Under the pieces are notes generated by a model. That model worked only from the letters and a program-made list of their open reading frames with translations. It did no database searches and was not told the DNA's origin. Both the position numbers and the translations under genes were made by a program. This document shows, one piece after another, positions 33,389-42,739 of a stretch of DNA of 64,000 nt (within the stretch, counting starts at the first letter, position 1; each line of letters starts with the position of its first letter). The stretch comes from Bordetella genomosp. 9 (GTDB taxonomy: Bacteria; Pseudomonadota; Gammaproteobacteria; Burkholderiales; Burkholderiaceae_B): NCBI RefSeq assembly GCF_002261425.1, contig NZ_NEVJ01000001.1, positions 1,116,001-1,180,000 of the forward strand, in the 5' to 3' direction.

Positions 33389-33522
33389 GGTTCTGTCAGC
33401 ATGCGTTCCATTCCAATAATGAACTTGTCCGGCGTGGGCGGTTCTCAGGCGCGTTGTCCGTCCTCCCTGTCAGTCCCCCCTGTCCCACGACGTGCGGCGA
33501 CCTTGCATTACGCTGAATACAA

Positions 33523-34284
33523 ATGACGCTTATCGTCTTCGTCGCGATCGTCGCGATCGCCACACTGTGTCTTTGCCTGGGCGGGCGCCGCTCCGGCCAG
33601 GCCGGCTACGGCGTCGCGGCCGTCCTGTTCCTGGCGGTCGGCTGCGGGCCCGTGCCGGCCTGGCTGCTCGGTGAGCTGCAAACCGCCTATGCAAAGCGGC
33701 CCGTGGTGCAATGGGCGGAGCGCAACGCCATCGTCCTGCTGGGCGCCGGCACCGCGCGGATCTATGGTTCGCCCGGCGTCGAACCCGGCTTCTTCTCCTA
33801 CCCGCGCCTGGTCGAGGCCGCGATGCTGTATCGCGGCTGCCGCGCGACGCAGGCGGACTGCAAGATCATCGTGACCGGCGGCGACGCGCAGTACCACGGC
33901 ATGCCGGAAGCCTCGGTCTACCGGGCCGCGCTCGTGGACATCGGCATTCCGGCTTCAGACATCCTGTCCGAAGCCGAAAGCATGAATACCTGGCAGAACG
34001 CGCAGTTCACCAGCGCCATGCTGGCCGATTACCGGCCCGGCCGCGTGGTGCTGGTTTCATCGGCCCTGCATCTGCGGCGCGGCCTGATGTATTTCGCGCA
34101 TTTCGGCATCGCGCCGGTGCCGGTGCGAGCCGACTACCTGCAGGCCGTCAGATCGTGGCTGCCGCTGTCCTTCAATTTCACCCTGGCGGATGTCGCGCTG
34201 CACGAATTCATCGGCATCGCGCGCTACCACGTCTACAACGCGATGGGGTGGAACGCGGCAAGGACCTTGCCCGGCCAGGCGTGA
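33523..34284 (+). CDS. YdcF/SanA-family membrane protein (DUF218)
   Basis: This 253-residue protein has two N-terminal transmembrane helices (about residues 3-18 and 30-50). The DUF218 domain follows: NAIVLLGAG, CKIIVTGGDAQYHGMPEAS, SESMNTWQNA-like loop, and VVLVSSALHLRRGLMYF. This is the pattern of YdcF, SanA and ElyC proteins involved in envelope integrity. The domain faces the periplasm. It converges with the LysR gene with one base between their ends. Confidence 0.88.
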   Translation: MTLIVFVAIVAIATLCLCLGGRRSGQAGYGVAAVLFLAVGCGPVPAWLLGELQTAYAKRPVVQWAERNAIVLLGAGTARIYGSPGVEPGFFSYPRLVEAAMLYRGCRATQADCKIIVTGGDAQYHGMPEASVYRAALVDIGIPASDILSEAESMNTWQNAQFTSAMLADYRPGRVVLVSSALHLRRGLMYFAHFGIAPVPVRADYLQAVRSWLPLSFNFTLADVALHEFIGIARYHVYNAMGWNAARTLPGQA

Positions 34285-34285
34285 A

Positions 34286-35221
34286 TCAGCTCGCCGCCGT
34301 CAGCGCCAGCTTGTCCCAATACAGATCATGGCGAAAGCGTTCGGCGAAGTAGTCGACGCATGCGCGGATCTTGGGCGACACGAAGGGCCCGGCCACGTAG
34401 TGCAGCCACACGTGCGAACCAAAGGTGCCCAGGGCCTCGTAATCGCTCAGCAGTACCCGCAGCCTGCCTTCCATGACCTCGGCGCCGATGGCGAAGGTCG
34501 GCATCAAGCCCACCCCCATGCCCGCCAGCGTGGCGCGGTAGACGGCCTCGCTGTCGTTGACCAGGTAGCGGCCGCGGACGGAAATCGCGAATTCGGCCGT
34601 GCCGGCGCGAAAGCGCCATACCTCGCCCGACGTCACCGATGACCGGTAGAACACGCAGTTGTGCGCCTCCAGGTCGGCGGGCGTGCGGGGGACGCCGTGG
34701 CGCGCCAGATAGTCGTCGGTCGCGCAGACCACCCAGCGCACGTCGGCAAGCTTGCGGGCCACCAGATTCGCGCCGGGTATCACGTCCGCGCCGATGGCCA
34801 GGTCGAAGCGTTCCTTGACGAAATCCGCCAGGCGATCGCTCATCGTCAGTTCGATGGATAGATGGGGATGCAGGCGCAGGAATTCCGGAATGGCGGGCGC
34901 GACATACAGGCGGCCGAACGCCGATGCCGCGCCGATGCGCAGCAGGCCGCGGGCTTCCGCCGCGAAATGGCCGGCCACGCGTTCGCCGGCTTCCGCTTCC
35001 CGGGACATGCGGGCGCAGTGGGCGAATACGGCTTCGCCGACTTCGGTCAGGCTCAGGCGGCGGGTGGTGCGATTCAGCAGGCGTACGCCCAGCGACTGCT
35101 CCAGGCGCGAGACATGTTTGCTGACCGCGGACGCGGACATCTGCAGGTGCTGGGCGGCGGCCGAAAAGCTCTCGTATTCGACGACCTTGGCGAACACGAT
35201 CATGTCGATGGGATTGTGCAT
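34286..35221 (-). CDS. LysR-family transcription regulator
   Basis: This 311-residue protein has the HTH SFSAAAQHLQMSASAVSKHV followed by LLNRTTRRLSLTEVG, and an effector domain with VNDSEAVYRATLAGMGVGLM. It is divergent from the RidA-like gene and ABC importer, which are its likely targets. Four 8-bp repeats begin 18 bases upstream of its ATG. Confidence 0.9.
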   Translation of the reverse strand: MHNPIDMIVFAKVVEYESFSAAAQHLQMSASAVSKHVSRLEQSLGVRLLNRTTRRLSLTEVGEAVFAHCARMSREAEAGERVAGHFAAEARGLLRIGAASAFGRLYVAPAIPEFLRLHPHLSIELTMSDRLADFVKERFDLAIGADVIPGANLVARKLADVRWVVCATDDYLARHGVPRTPADLEAHNCVFYRSSVTSGEVWRFRAGTAEFAISVRGRYLVNDSEAVYRATLAGMGVGLMPTFAIGAEVMEGRLRVLLSDYEALGTFGSHVWLHYVAGPFVSPKIRACVDYFAERFRHDLYWDKLALTAAS

Positions 35222-35238
35222 ACAGGCTTATACGCGAT

Positions 35239-35270
35239 GGCGAATCGGCGAATCGGCGAACCGGCGAAAT
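35239..35270. repeat. Four tandem 8-bp units upstream of LysR gene
   Basis: Units GGCGAATC, GGCGAATC, GGCGAACC, GGCGAAAT follow without gap, so the GGCGAA core is kept in all four. They lie in the LysR/RidA-like intergenic region. Confidence 0.85.
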
Positions 35271-35470
35271 GGGGCGAGCGGCGTTCAGCGCCACCAAAGG
35301 TTACGAACGGCGCACCGATTCGTCAACGAATGGAAAAAGACAAATTCCAGCGGGATGGCTTATCGCGGCCGCCACGCGACCCTAGAATTTCCTCACGCCA
35401 TCCATGCCGCCGCGCGCGGCGACCCGCGCCGCACTGGATCAGTGCCTGGCGCACCAATACGGAGATTTTC

Positions 35471-35890
35471 ATGCGCGCCAATGTGTTCCCGGACGGCCTG
35501 TCCAAGCGCATCGTGGGAGGAAGAACGCTTTATTCGCCGGTGGTTTCGGTGGATATTGGCGGCTACAAGCTGGTTTTCGTCTCTGGCCTGCTGGCGCGCA
35601 ACGCCGACGGCGATATCGTCGGGGCTGGCGATATGGCGGCGCAGATCCACCAGGTCGGCGCCAACCTGAAGAGCGCCTTGTCGTCGGTGGGCGCGACCTT
35701 GGACGATCTGGTGCGCACGGCGACCTACACCACGAAGATCGACGAGTTCTTCCGCCATGTCGACGCGCGCCACGAATACCTGGGCACCAGCCTGCCCACC
35801 AGTACCACCGTCGAGGTCACGCGGCTGTCCCATCCGGATTTCATGGTGGAGATAGAAGCGATGGCGGTCCTGGCGCCACCGGCGGCATAA
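35471..35890 (+). CDS. RidA-like (YjgF) protein
   Basis: This 139-residue protein has the RidA/YjgF fold pattern: YSPVVSVDIGGYKLVFVSGL, IHQVGANLKSALSSVGATLD, VRTATYTTKI and a late VEVTRLSHPDFMVEIEAMAV. RidA enzymes deaminate reactive imines or enamines; relatives act in catabolic pathways for amino or aromatic compounds. The typical Arg near the C-terminus is replaced by the VTRLSHP sequence, so activity needs checking. GGAG precedes the ATG. It heads the ABC importer operon. Confidence 0.86.
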   Translation: MRANVFPDGLSKRIVGGRTLYSPVVSVDIGGYKLVFVSGLLARNADGDIVGAGDMAAQIHQVGANLKSALSSVGATLDDLVRTATYTTKIDEFFRHVDARHEYLGTSLPTSTTVEVTRLSHPDFMVEIEAMAVLAPPAA

Positions 35891-35931
35891 GCGCCGCGGG
35901 CAGGAAAAAAACGATACAAGGGAAAACGACG

Positions 35932-37005
35932 ATGAGTGAAAACAACAGTGGAAACAGCAGCGGAATCATGCGGTCCCGGCGCGTTTTGCTGCGCGCCGGG
36001 GCGACGGCCGCCGCGGGCGCGGCATTGGGCTTGCCGGCCTGGGTCGGCGCGCAGGGCGCGCCGGTGAAGATCCGCTACGCCACGGGCGGCGGCATCGGTC
36101 CCAACGAAATGGAGACCGTGATCTTCCTGGACTGGATGCAGAAGAACGTGCTGCGGCAGTACGGCAAGGACTACGTGGTCGACATGACCTACACGCGCGG
36201 CACGCCCGAGGCCGCCACCCTGCTGGCGGCGGGCCAGGCCGACATGGCCACGCTGTCGTTTTCCGTATTTGCGACGCTGATGCTGAAAGGCGCGGTGCCG
36301 GACGGCCTGTCCATCGTGGCGGACAACTACCAGGACGCCAAGCCGGGCTATGCCGCGAACACCTTCTTCGTGCTCGAGGGTTCGCCGATCCGGAAGGTGG
36401 AAGACCTGCGCGGCAAGCGCATCGGCGTGAACGCCTATGGCTCCGCGGTGGACCTCGGGCTGCGGGTGCGCCTGAAGAAAAGCGGCCTGGACGCCCGCAA
36501 GGACGTGGAAATCGTCGAGGTCGCCTTTCCCAACATCGGCGCGGCCTTGCGCGAAAAACGCATCGACTGCGGCGTGCTGGTGATTCCCTTCATGGTCAAT
36601 GAAACCGCCAAGGGCGGCCTGCGCGCGCTGTTCAATGGCGGCGACGCCTTCGGTACCTATGCCCCCATTTTCCAGGTCGCCACGCGCGCCTTCATCAAGT
36701 CCAACCGTCCGGCGGTTTCCGCCTTCCTGGCCGACTACGTGCGCGGGCTGCAGTGGTTCTACGACCCCGCCAACCGCAAGCAGGCCATCGCGCTGACGGC
36801 CGGGTTCACCAAGTCGTCGCCCGACGTGCTGGATTCGTACTTCATGACCGGCAAGGACTATTACCGCGACCGCAATGCCTGCGTCAATGCGGAACTGATC
36901 CAGCGGCCGGTGGACGCCATGGTGGAACAAGGCCTGATTCCCCAGCCCTTGAAAATCGCCGACTATCTGGATCCCAGCCTGTTGCCCGGAACCTGCGCGT
37001 CATGA
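35932..37005 (+). CDS. NitT/TauT-type ABC transporter substrate-binding protein
   Basis: This 357-residue protein has a twin-arginine signal (SRRVLLRAGATAAAGAAL, residues about 16-33). A periplasmic binding domain of NMT1/SsuA type follows, with KIRYATGGGIGPNEME, EAATLLAAGQADMATLSF and VEDLRGKRIGVNAYGS. It captures an unknown small substrate and passes it to the two permeases downstream. AAGGGAAAA lies ahead of the ATG. The stop overlaps the ATPase gene start (ATGA). Confidence 0.9.
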   Translation: MSENNSGNSSGIMRSRRVLLRAGATAAAGAALGLPAWVGAQGAPVKIRYATGGGIGPNEMETVIFLDWMQKNVLRQYGKDYVVDMTYTRGTPEAATLLAAGQADMATLSFSVFATLMLKGAVPDGLSIVADNYQDAKPGYAANTFFVLEGSPIRKVEDLRGKRIGVNAYGSAVDLGLRVRLKKSGLDARKDVEIVEVAFPNIGAALREKRIDCGVLVIPFMVNETAKGGLRALFNGGDAFGTYAPIFQVATRAFIKSNRPAVSAFLADYVRGLQWFYDPANRKQAIALTAGFTKSSPDVLDSYFMTGKDYYRDRNACVNAELIQRPVDAMVEQGLIPQPLKIADYLDPSLLPGTCAS

Positions 37006-37790
37006 GTTTCATCACCGTCAGCGGCCTCTCCAAGCGCTACGGCTCGCGCCACGGCGACGTCCTGGCCCTGCGCGACGTCGACCTGTCCATACGGGAAGGC
37101 GAGTTCGTCTCGATCGTGGGGCCTTCAGGCTGCGGCAAGAGCACGCTGCTCTACCTGATCGGGGGGTTCCTGCAAGCCGAGCAGGGCGCCATCCATGCCG
37201 CCGGCCGGCCGGTTACCGGCCCTGGCGTGGACCGCGGCGTGGTGTTCCAGGAGTACGCGCTGTTCCCGTGGCTGACGGTGGCGGGCAATATCGAATACGG
37301 CCTGAAAGAGGCCGGCAAGCCGGCATCGGAGCGCGAGCGCATCGTCCGGCATTACGTGAGCCTGATCGGGCTCGCCGGATTCGAGAACCGGTATCCCAAG
37401 GAGCTGTCCGGCGGCATGAAGCAACGCGTGGCCATCGCGCGCACGCTGGCCTGCGGGCCGCGCATCCTGCTGCTCGACGAACCCCTGGGCGCGCTGGACG
37501 CGCAGACCCGCGAAGGCATGCAGGACGAGCTGCTGCGAATCTGGAAGGCCACCTCCACCACCGTCATCATGATCACCCATGACGTCAACGAGGCGGTTTA
37601 CCTGTCCAGCCGCATCGTGGTGATGAGCCGGCGTCCCGGCACGGTCGTGGAAGAATTCGACGTCGACCTCGATCATGCGCAGGGGCGCGAAGCGCTGATG
37701 CTTTCCGATGCCTTCAATGCCTTGCGCAATCGGGTGTGGCTGTCGGTGCGCCGGCAGGCGGTCGCGGATACGGAGACGCATCCCGCATGA
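37002..37790 (+). CDS. NitT/TauT-type ABC transporter ATPase
   Basis: This 262-residue ATP-binding protein has Walker A GPSGCGKS at residues 40-47, signature LSGGMKQRVAIARTL, Walker B ILLLDEPLGALD and the switch His in MITHDVNEAV. It powers import together with the two permeases. It overlaps the genes on both sides by 4 bases. Confidence 0.95.
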   Translation: MSFITVSGLSKRYGSRHGDVLALRDVDLSIREGEFVSIVGPSGCGKSTLLYLIGGFLQAEQGAIHAAGRPVTGPGVDRGVVFQEYALFPWLTVAGNIEYGLKEAGKPASERERIVRHYVSLIGLAGFENRYPKELSGGMKQRVAIARTLACGPRILLLDEPLGALDAQTREGMQDELLRIWKATSTTVIMITHDVNEAVYLSSRIVVMSRRPGTVVEEFDVDLDHAQGREALMLSDAFNALRNRVWLSVRRQAVADTETHPA

Positions 37791-38563
37791 CCGCCGTCGC
37801 ATTGCATCTGCGCCGGGCCCTGCCTCTGCTGGGCCTGGTGCTCCTGTGGGAAGCCGTCGTCATGGCGGGCGTGGTCGATCCGGCCTTTCTACCGCCGGCG
37901 CACCAGGTGGCGGAGGCGTTCTGGCAATTGGTGGCCGAAGGCGAGGCCTGGCGTGACCTGGCGATATCCGCCTACCGCGCGCTGGGCGGCCTGGTGCTGG
38001 GTTCCGCGGCGGGCGTCGCGCTGGGATTGCTGATGGCCACCTCGCGCCGCGCCAACGGTTTCTTCGGGCCGCTGGTGGCGGCCACCTATTCCTTGCCCAA
38101 GGCCGCCCTGGTGCCGCTGTTCGTGTTGTGGTTCGGCGTGGGTGACGTGACCAATATGCTGACCGTCTTCCTGTCCAGCCTGCTGCCGGTGGTGGTCAAT
38201 ACCTACCATGGCGTGAAGGCGGTCCCGCATACGCTCGTGTGGAGCGCCCGCGCTTTCGGGACGCCGTTCCATCGGATACTGACACGGGTGCTGCTGCCCG
38301 CCAGCGCGCCCCATATCCTGACCGGCGTGCGCATTGCCCTGGGATTCTCCTGGGTGCTGACCTTGTCGGCCGAGATGATCGCCGCCCGGTCGGGTATCGG
38401 CAAGCTGGTGTTCCAGTACGGCGAGAACGGATCCTATGCCTATATGTTCGCCGGCATCACGTCCATCGTGATCCTGGCGTATGCCATGGACCGGCTGATG
38501 GTGCGCCTGACGGCGCGCCTGCTGCGGTGGCACGAATCCGCGCAGGCCCGGGAGGCCGCATGA
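37787..38563 (+). CDS. ABC transporter permease 1
   Basis: This 258-residue permease has about six transmembrane helices and the EAA-type loop ARAFGTPFHRILTRVLLPAS near residue 160, which docks on the ATPase. Family: BPD_transp_1, NitT/TauT group. Start chosen at the ATGA overlap with the ATPase gene. Confidence 0.92.
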   Translation: MTAVALHLRRALPLLGLVLLWEAVVMAGVVDPAFLPPAHQVAEAFWQLVAEGEAWRDLAISAYRALGGLVLGSAAGVALGLLMATSRRANGFFGPLVAATYSLPKAALVPLFVLWFGVGDVTNMLTVFLSSLLPVVVNTYHGVKAVPHTLVWSARAFGTPFHRILTRVLLPASAPHILTGVRIALGFSWVLTLSAEMIAARSGIGKLVFQYGENGSYAYMFAGITSIVILAYAMDRLMVRLTARLLRWHESAQAREAA

Positions 38564-39333
38564 TGGCGCGGTCGAAATGTTTCCGCTGGCTGGTCGGGCT
38601 CTATCCGTTCGCCCTGGTCATCGCGGCCTGGTTCGCCGCGACCGAGTGGGGCGCGGCGCGTCCCATGTTCCTGCCGTCACCCATGGCGGTCCTGCGCCAG
38701 TTCCTCTCCCTGCTGTCTTCGCAGGAGGTCATCCAGCCCGTGCTCCTGAGCCTCTATCGCGCCTTCCTGGGGCTGTTGCTGGCGGTGGCCGCGGGCGTCG
38801 CATTGGGTCTGGGCATGGCACGGGTGCGCTGGCTGCGCCGGGTGGCCGACCCCTTGGTGGCGGTGGCCTTTCCCGCGCCCAAGATAGCGTTCATGCCCAT
38901 CTTCATCCTCTGGTTCGGCATCGACAGCCTCTCGAAAGTGCTGCTGGTGGCGTTCACCTGCGTTTTCCCCATGATCATCGCGGCGTACGAAGGCGCGATT
39001 TCGACGCCGGCGCCCATGCTCTGGTCGGCGCGCGCCATGGGCACCACGCCGCGCCGCATGCTGTGGCGCGTCGTGCTGCCCGCGGCCGTGCCGGCGATCT
39101 TCAGCGGCGTCCGCGTCACCGTTCCCGTCGCCCTGATCACCGCCTACACGGCGGAGATGGTGGCCGGCGGCGGCGGGCTGGGCGCGGTGTTGATGTATGC
39201 GCAACGATTCTTCGAAACGCCCACCGTCTTCGTCTGCATCGTTCTGATGCTGCTGTCCGGGGTGCTGCTGGACCGGCTGCTGGTGGCGCTGCGGGGGCGG
39301 TTCATCCCCTGGCAGGACGAACATGATGGCTGA
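38560..39333 (+). CDS. ABC transporter permease 2
   Basis: This 257-residue permease is of the same family, with the EAA loop ARAMGTTPRRMLWRVVLPAA near residue 150. Two permease genes side by side suggest a heterodimeric channel, less common than the homodimer in the NitT/TauT family. Two ATG codons (38560, 38563) are possible; the first overlaps the upstream stop. It converges with the IclR gene. Confidence 0.92.
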   Translation: MMARSKCFRWLVGLYPFALVIAAWFAATEWGAARPMFLPSPMAVLRQFLSLLSSQEVIQPVLLSLYRAFLGLLLAVAAGVALGLGMARVRWLRRVADPLVAVAFPAPKIAFMPIFILWFGIDSLSKVLLVAFTCVFPMIIAAYEGAISTPAPMLWSARAMGTTPRRMLWRVVLPAAVPAIFSGVRVTVPVALITAYTAEMVAGGGGLGAVLMYAQRFFETPTVFVCIVLMLLSGVLLDRLLVALRGRFIPWQDEHDG

Positions 39334-39348
39334 GTCGCGGCGCGATGG

Positions 39349-40113
39349 CTAACGGATAAGCGCGGCTTCGATCGACGCGACGCATTCCAGGACGTGCCTG
39401 TCGACCATGCGCTGGCGCATCTCGGTCATGCGGCTGCTGATGGACGCGACGAAAACCGCCGCGCTGGGGACGCCGCCGCGGTTGCGCACCACCCGCCCCA
39501 GCGCGACGATGTCCAGCGCGGCGCTGCCTTGGTCCAGCGCGTAGCCGCGATGGCGGGTCTGCATGATCCTGTCGCGCAGGACAGCCTCCGTCAGGCAGTA
39601 GCGGCCCAGTTGCGGCGCAATCGCCTCGATCGCGACGTCCGCGTCGTGATCGTTCATCGCGGCCAGGATCGCCAGGCCGGCCGCGCCTATGCCCAAGGGG
39701 TGCCTGTCGCCCACGTTGCGGGCCAGCGTCTGGATCTCGAAGTTGCCGGCTATCCGCCGCAGGCAGACGATTTCGAGCCCGCTGCGGCTACTCAGGAAGG
39801 CCATGTCGCCGGTGGTGCGGGCCAGTTGCCGCAAGGCGGGCTCGGCGGCTTCTTCCACATTGGTTTCCGGCAGGGCGCCCAGGCCCAGTTCGTGCAGCAG
39901 CGGTCCCAGCCGGTAGCCGCGCCGGCCCGGATCGCGCGCCAGCATCCGTTCCTGCACCAGGCGTTGCAGCAGCCGGTGCGCCGTGGACTTGTCCAGCGCC
40001 GCCATTTCGGCGATATCGATCAGGCGCAGGTTGTGCGATTTGCTCGATGCGACCAGCCGGATCAACTGGATGGCCCGGCCCACCGTTTGCGACGTCGATG
40101 TGGCGACGGCCAC
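39349..40113 (-). CDS. IclR-family transcription regulator
   Basis: This 254-residue protein has a winged HTH (IDIAEMAALDKSTAHRLLQR) and a C-terminal effector domain with HPLGIGAAGLAILAAM. The start is a GTG at 40113, with GGGAGGT upstream. It is read in the same direction as, and 51 bases downstream of, the amidohydrolase gene, so the two may share a transcript. IclR proteins commonly control aromatic-acid or related catabolism. Confidence 0.9.
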   Translation of the reverse strand: MAVATSTSQTVGRAIQLIRLVASSKSHNLRLIDIAEMAALDKSTAHRLLQRLVQERMLARDPGRRGYRLGPLLHELGLGALPETNVEEAAEPALRQLARTTGDMAFLSSRSGLEIVCLRRIAGNFEIQTLARNVGDRHPLGIGAAGLAILAAMNDHDADVAIEAIAPQLGRYCLTEAVLRDRIMQTRHRGYALDQGSAALDIVALGRVVRNRGGVPSAAVFVASISSRMTEMRQRMVDRHVLECVASIEAALIR

Positions 40114-40164
40114 GATACACCTCCCGCTTCAACCTGGCGCGCAGGCCGCGCCGGACGTAACGTT

Positions 40165-41154
40165 TCACGCTTCGCGCAGCAGCTTCAACGCCGTGCCGCA
40201 ACACACGCATCGTCGCTCCATGGGCGTCATGCGCGGCACCGCGTCCAGGGTGGCCGCGGGATCGTCATCGGCCATGTCGAACGGCGCGTCGGTGCCAACG
40301 CAGACATGATCGGCGCCGACCAGATCGATAAGATACCGCAGCGCCTGCGGATCGAACACCAGGCTGTCGAAGTAAATGCGCTTCAACAGATCCTTGGGCG
40401 ACGATTTGCTGACGCCATGCGTCTCGGCGCGCACCGCGTGGCCGTGCACCAGCCGGCCGATCTGGTAGGGCGCGAAGCCGCCGCCATGGGCCAGCACGAT
40501 GCGCAGGTCGGGCAGCTCGTCCAGGCGGCCCGAGAACATCAGGTTGGCCAGCATGACGGTCGTATCCAGCGGATTGCCGATCAGGTTCGTCAGGTAGTAG
40601 TTTTCCAGGCCGCTCTTGGCGCCGACGTAGTACGGATGCGCGAAGACGAAGACGCCCAGTTCGGCGGCGCGCCGCAGCAAGGGCCGGAAGCGTTCCTCGG
40701 CAAGCTGGGCGCCTTCGATGGAGGTGCCGATCTCCACCGCCTTGAAGCCGTAATCCCGCACGACGCGCTCCAGTTCGGCCACCGCGGCGTCGGGATGCTG
40801 CATCGGCACGGTGGCCATGGCGCGCAGCCGGTCGGGCTTGCGCGCCACCATGTCGGCGACGCCGTCATTGACCAGGCTGGCAACGTGCAGCGCCAGGTCG
40901 GCGTCCGCCCAGTAATAGAACATCGGCGGCGCGGGCGAGATCACCGAGATATCGATGCCCTTGCGATCCATCGCCGCGAGCTTGGCTTCGACGACGTGGA
41001 ATTCGTCGAACAGCGGGTAGACGTAGCCCTGGTCATGGACCATCTTGCGGGCGGCGCCTTCCCCCACGATCCGCGCCTGGAAGCGCGCGGGGTCGGCCGC
41101 GATCGCCGCGACGATGCGATCGGGAATGACGTGGCTGTGGATATCGATCTGCAT
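40165..41154 (-). CDS. Amidohydrolase-2 family (ACMSD-like) hydrolase/decarboxylase
   Basis: This 329-residue protein has metal-binding IDIHSHVIP at the N-terminus, a His in FAHPYYVG, LAHGGGF and GTDAPFDM near the C-terminus. That is the full metal-ligand set of the amidohydrolase superfamily of the ACMSD/gamma-resorcylate decarboxylase type. It either hydrolyses or decarboxylates a carboxylated, often aromatic-derived, substrate. It is read in the same direction as the LVIVD protein and MFS gene just upstream, suggesting one catabolic unit with IclR control. Confidence 0.88.
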   Translation of the reverse strand: MQIDIHSHVIPDRIVAAIAADPARFQARIVGEGAARKMVHDQGYVYPLFDEFHVVEAKLAAMDRKGIDISVISPAPPMFYYWADADLALHVASLVNDGVADMVARKPDRLRAMATVPMQHPDAAVAELERVVRDYGFKAVEIGTSIEGAQLAEERFRPLLRRAAELGVFVFAHPYYVGAKSGLENYYLTNLIGNPLDTTVMLANLMFSGRLDELPDLRIVLAHGGGFAPYQIGRLVHGHAVRAETHGVSKSSPKDLLKRIYFDSLVFDPQALRYLIDLVGADHVCVGTDAPFDMADDDPAATLDAVPRMTPMERRCVCCGTALKLLREA

Positions 41155-41176
41155 GGTTGGGGCGATCCTCGTTGCG

Positions 41177-42712
41177 CTAGCCTTCCCAGCCCACGTTCAC
41201 GTGCGGCACCGACCATTGTTCGACAGCCATGGGCTTGAGCACCGGCTCGCCCAGGAAGGGCGCCGACAGCAGGTACAGGCCGGCGTGCGTGGACAGCCAG
41301 ATCAATTTGCGATCCCATTCGATGAAGACCGCCTCCGACGTGCCGCGGCGCCAGCTCATGTAGTCGTGGATATCGCCGTCGCGCGCCGGCACGAAGTAGG
41401 CGACCTCCTTGGGCGTGGTAGGGTCGGAAATGTCGAAAAGACGCAGGCCGGCATTCAGGTAGGACAGCGCCACAATGTCCGGGCGCGCCTGGCCCGGCGC
41501 GATCCAGTGCTGCATGACGCGCGAGCTGAAGCGGCCGCGCGCCATCGCGAAATCCTTGTACGGCGCATCCGGATGGGGCATGGGGCGCGGGAACAGCCCG
41601 ATGATGCGGGGATGGGCAGGATCCTTTACATCGACCACATAGCTGGTATGGAAAGGTTCGCGGCAGTCGGACTCCAGCGACTCCGGTATGGCGATCACCA
41701 GCTTCTGCAACTGCGGATAGCGCTTGGGGTCGGCGGTGACGGGCACGACGTGGTGATACGGAATGCCGCCGATGGCTTCCAAGGGATGCGTCACCTTGCC
41801 GTACACCTTGGGATTGCGGATGTCGGAAAGATCATGGACGTACATGCCGAAATGGCCCCAGCCGCCGTAGCCGACGGTGCCGCCGTCCTCGACGCGGACA
41901 GGGACGATGCAGGGCGTGCGGTTGCAGGTCCAGGAACTCTGGTCGCCGGCGAAGGGGTAGGTGGCGCGGTAGTAGTCCTCTTCGTCCAGCCGCTGGCCCG
42001 GCGCCCACCAGCGCGACACTTCCTTGACCTTGGCGGGGTCGGACATATCGACGATCATGAGTCCGTTGCTGTAGACGCGCTCGGTGCTTTCCATGCGCAG
42101 CTGATCGTCCCAGCCGCAGGCCAGGTAGGCGTACTTGCCGCCATCGTAGAAGGGCAGGTGTACCCCATGGCCGGTGCTGCCTGTTTCGAACTCGTTCAGC
42201 AACACGGTCTTTTCGGGATTGGTGACGTCATACGTCTTGATGCCCCGAAAGCCCGCGTGGCGCTTTGCCTTGTCGGCATATTCCTCGTGGTATTTGCCGC
42301 GCGGGTATTGCATCGTGCCCGGGGTCAGCGGCATCTGGTGCGCGACGACGCGTATCCATTTCCCGAGCTTTTCGTTGTAGACGCAGCTCTGGAAGGTCGA
42401 CAGTTTCTCTTCCGGAATGACGCTTGCCTTGCGCGGGTCCGTGATGTCGACCCAGCCGCCTTCGAAGGCGATCAGGCGGCGCTCGCCCTTGGCCCACATG
42501 CAGGAATGCTCGTCCCCGAAGATCGTCAGCTTGATCGACGGAAAGAAGTCGATGACCTCCATATTGGAAAGGTACTGGTTCTTGTCCAGGTAGTTCAGGG
42601 CGCCGGCGGGCAGCCGGAAGGGTACGGTCCCCCCGCCCGGCATGACGCCTTCGATGCGTTCGGCTTGGGCCTGGCCGCCTGAAGCAAGTGCCTGGTCGTC
42701 GATTTTCGCCAT
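41177..42712 (-). CDS. LVIVD-repeat beta-propeller protein
   Basis: This 511-residue protein contains at least five LVIVD-type units of the form G-x-x-x-x-D-h-x-D-P: GIKTYDVTNPEK, GLMIVDMSDPAK, GMYVHDLSDIRNPK, TSYVVDVKDPAHPR and GLRLFDISDPTTPK. Such repeats build beta-propellers of unknown function in bacteria. No signal peptide is seen, so it is probably cytosolic. Several Cys and His (CNRTPC, HHVV) could bind metal. It lies between MFS and amidohydrolase genes on one transcript, so it may serve the same pathway. No enzyme activity can be assigned. Confidence 0.82.
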   Translation of the reverse strand: MAKIDDQALASGGQAQAERIEGVMPGGGTVPFRLPAGALNYLDKNQYLSNMEVIDFFPSIKLTIFGDEHSCMWAKGERRLIAFEGGWVDITDPRKASVIPEEKLSTFQSCVYNEKLGKWIRVVAHQMPLTPGTMQYPRGKYHEEYADKAKRHAGFRGIKTYDVTNPEKTVLLNEFETGSTGHGVHLPFYDGGKYAYLACGWDDQLRMESTERVYSNGLMIVDMSDPAKVKEVSRWWAPGQRLDEEDYYRATYPFAGDQSSWTCNRTPCIVPVRVEDGGTVGYGGWGHFGMYVHDLSDIRNPKVYGKVTHPLEAIGGIPYHHVVPVTADPKRYPQLQKLVIAIPESLESDCREPFHTSYVVDVKDPAHPRIIGLFPRPMPHPDAPYKDFAMARGRFSSRVMQHWIAPGQARPDIVALSYLNAGLRLFDISDPTTPKEVAYFVPARDGDIHDYMSWRRGTSEAVFIEWDRKLIWLSTHAGLYLLSAPFLGEPVLKPMAVEQWSVPHVNVGWEG

Positions 42713-42739
42713 TGCGGATCTCCTGTGGGTAAGTGGTGC

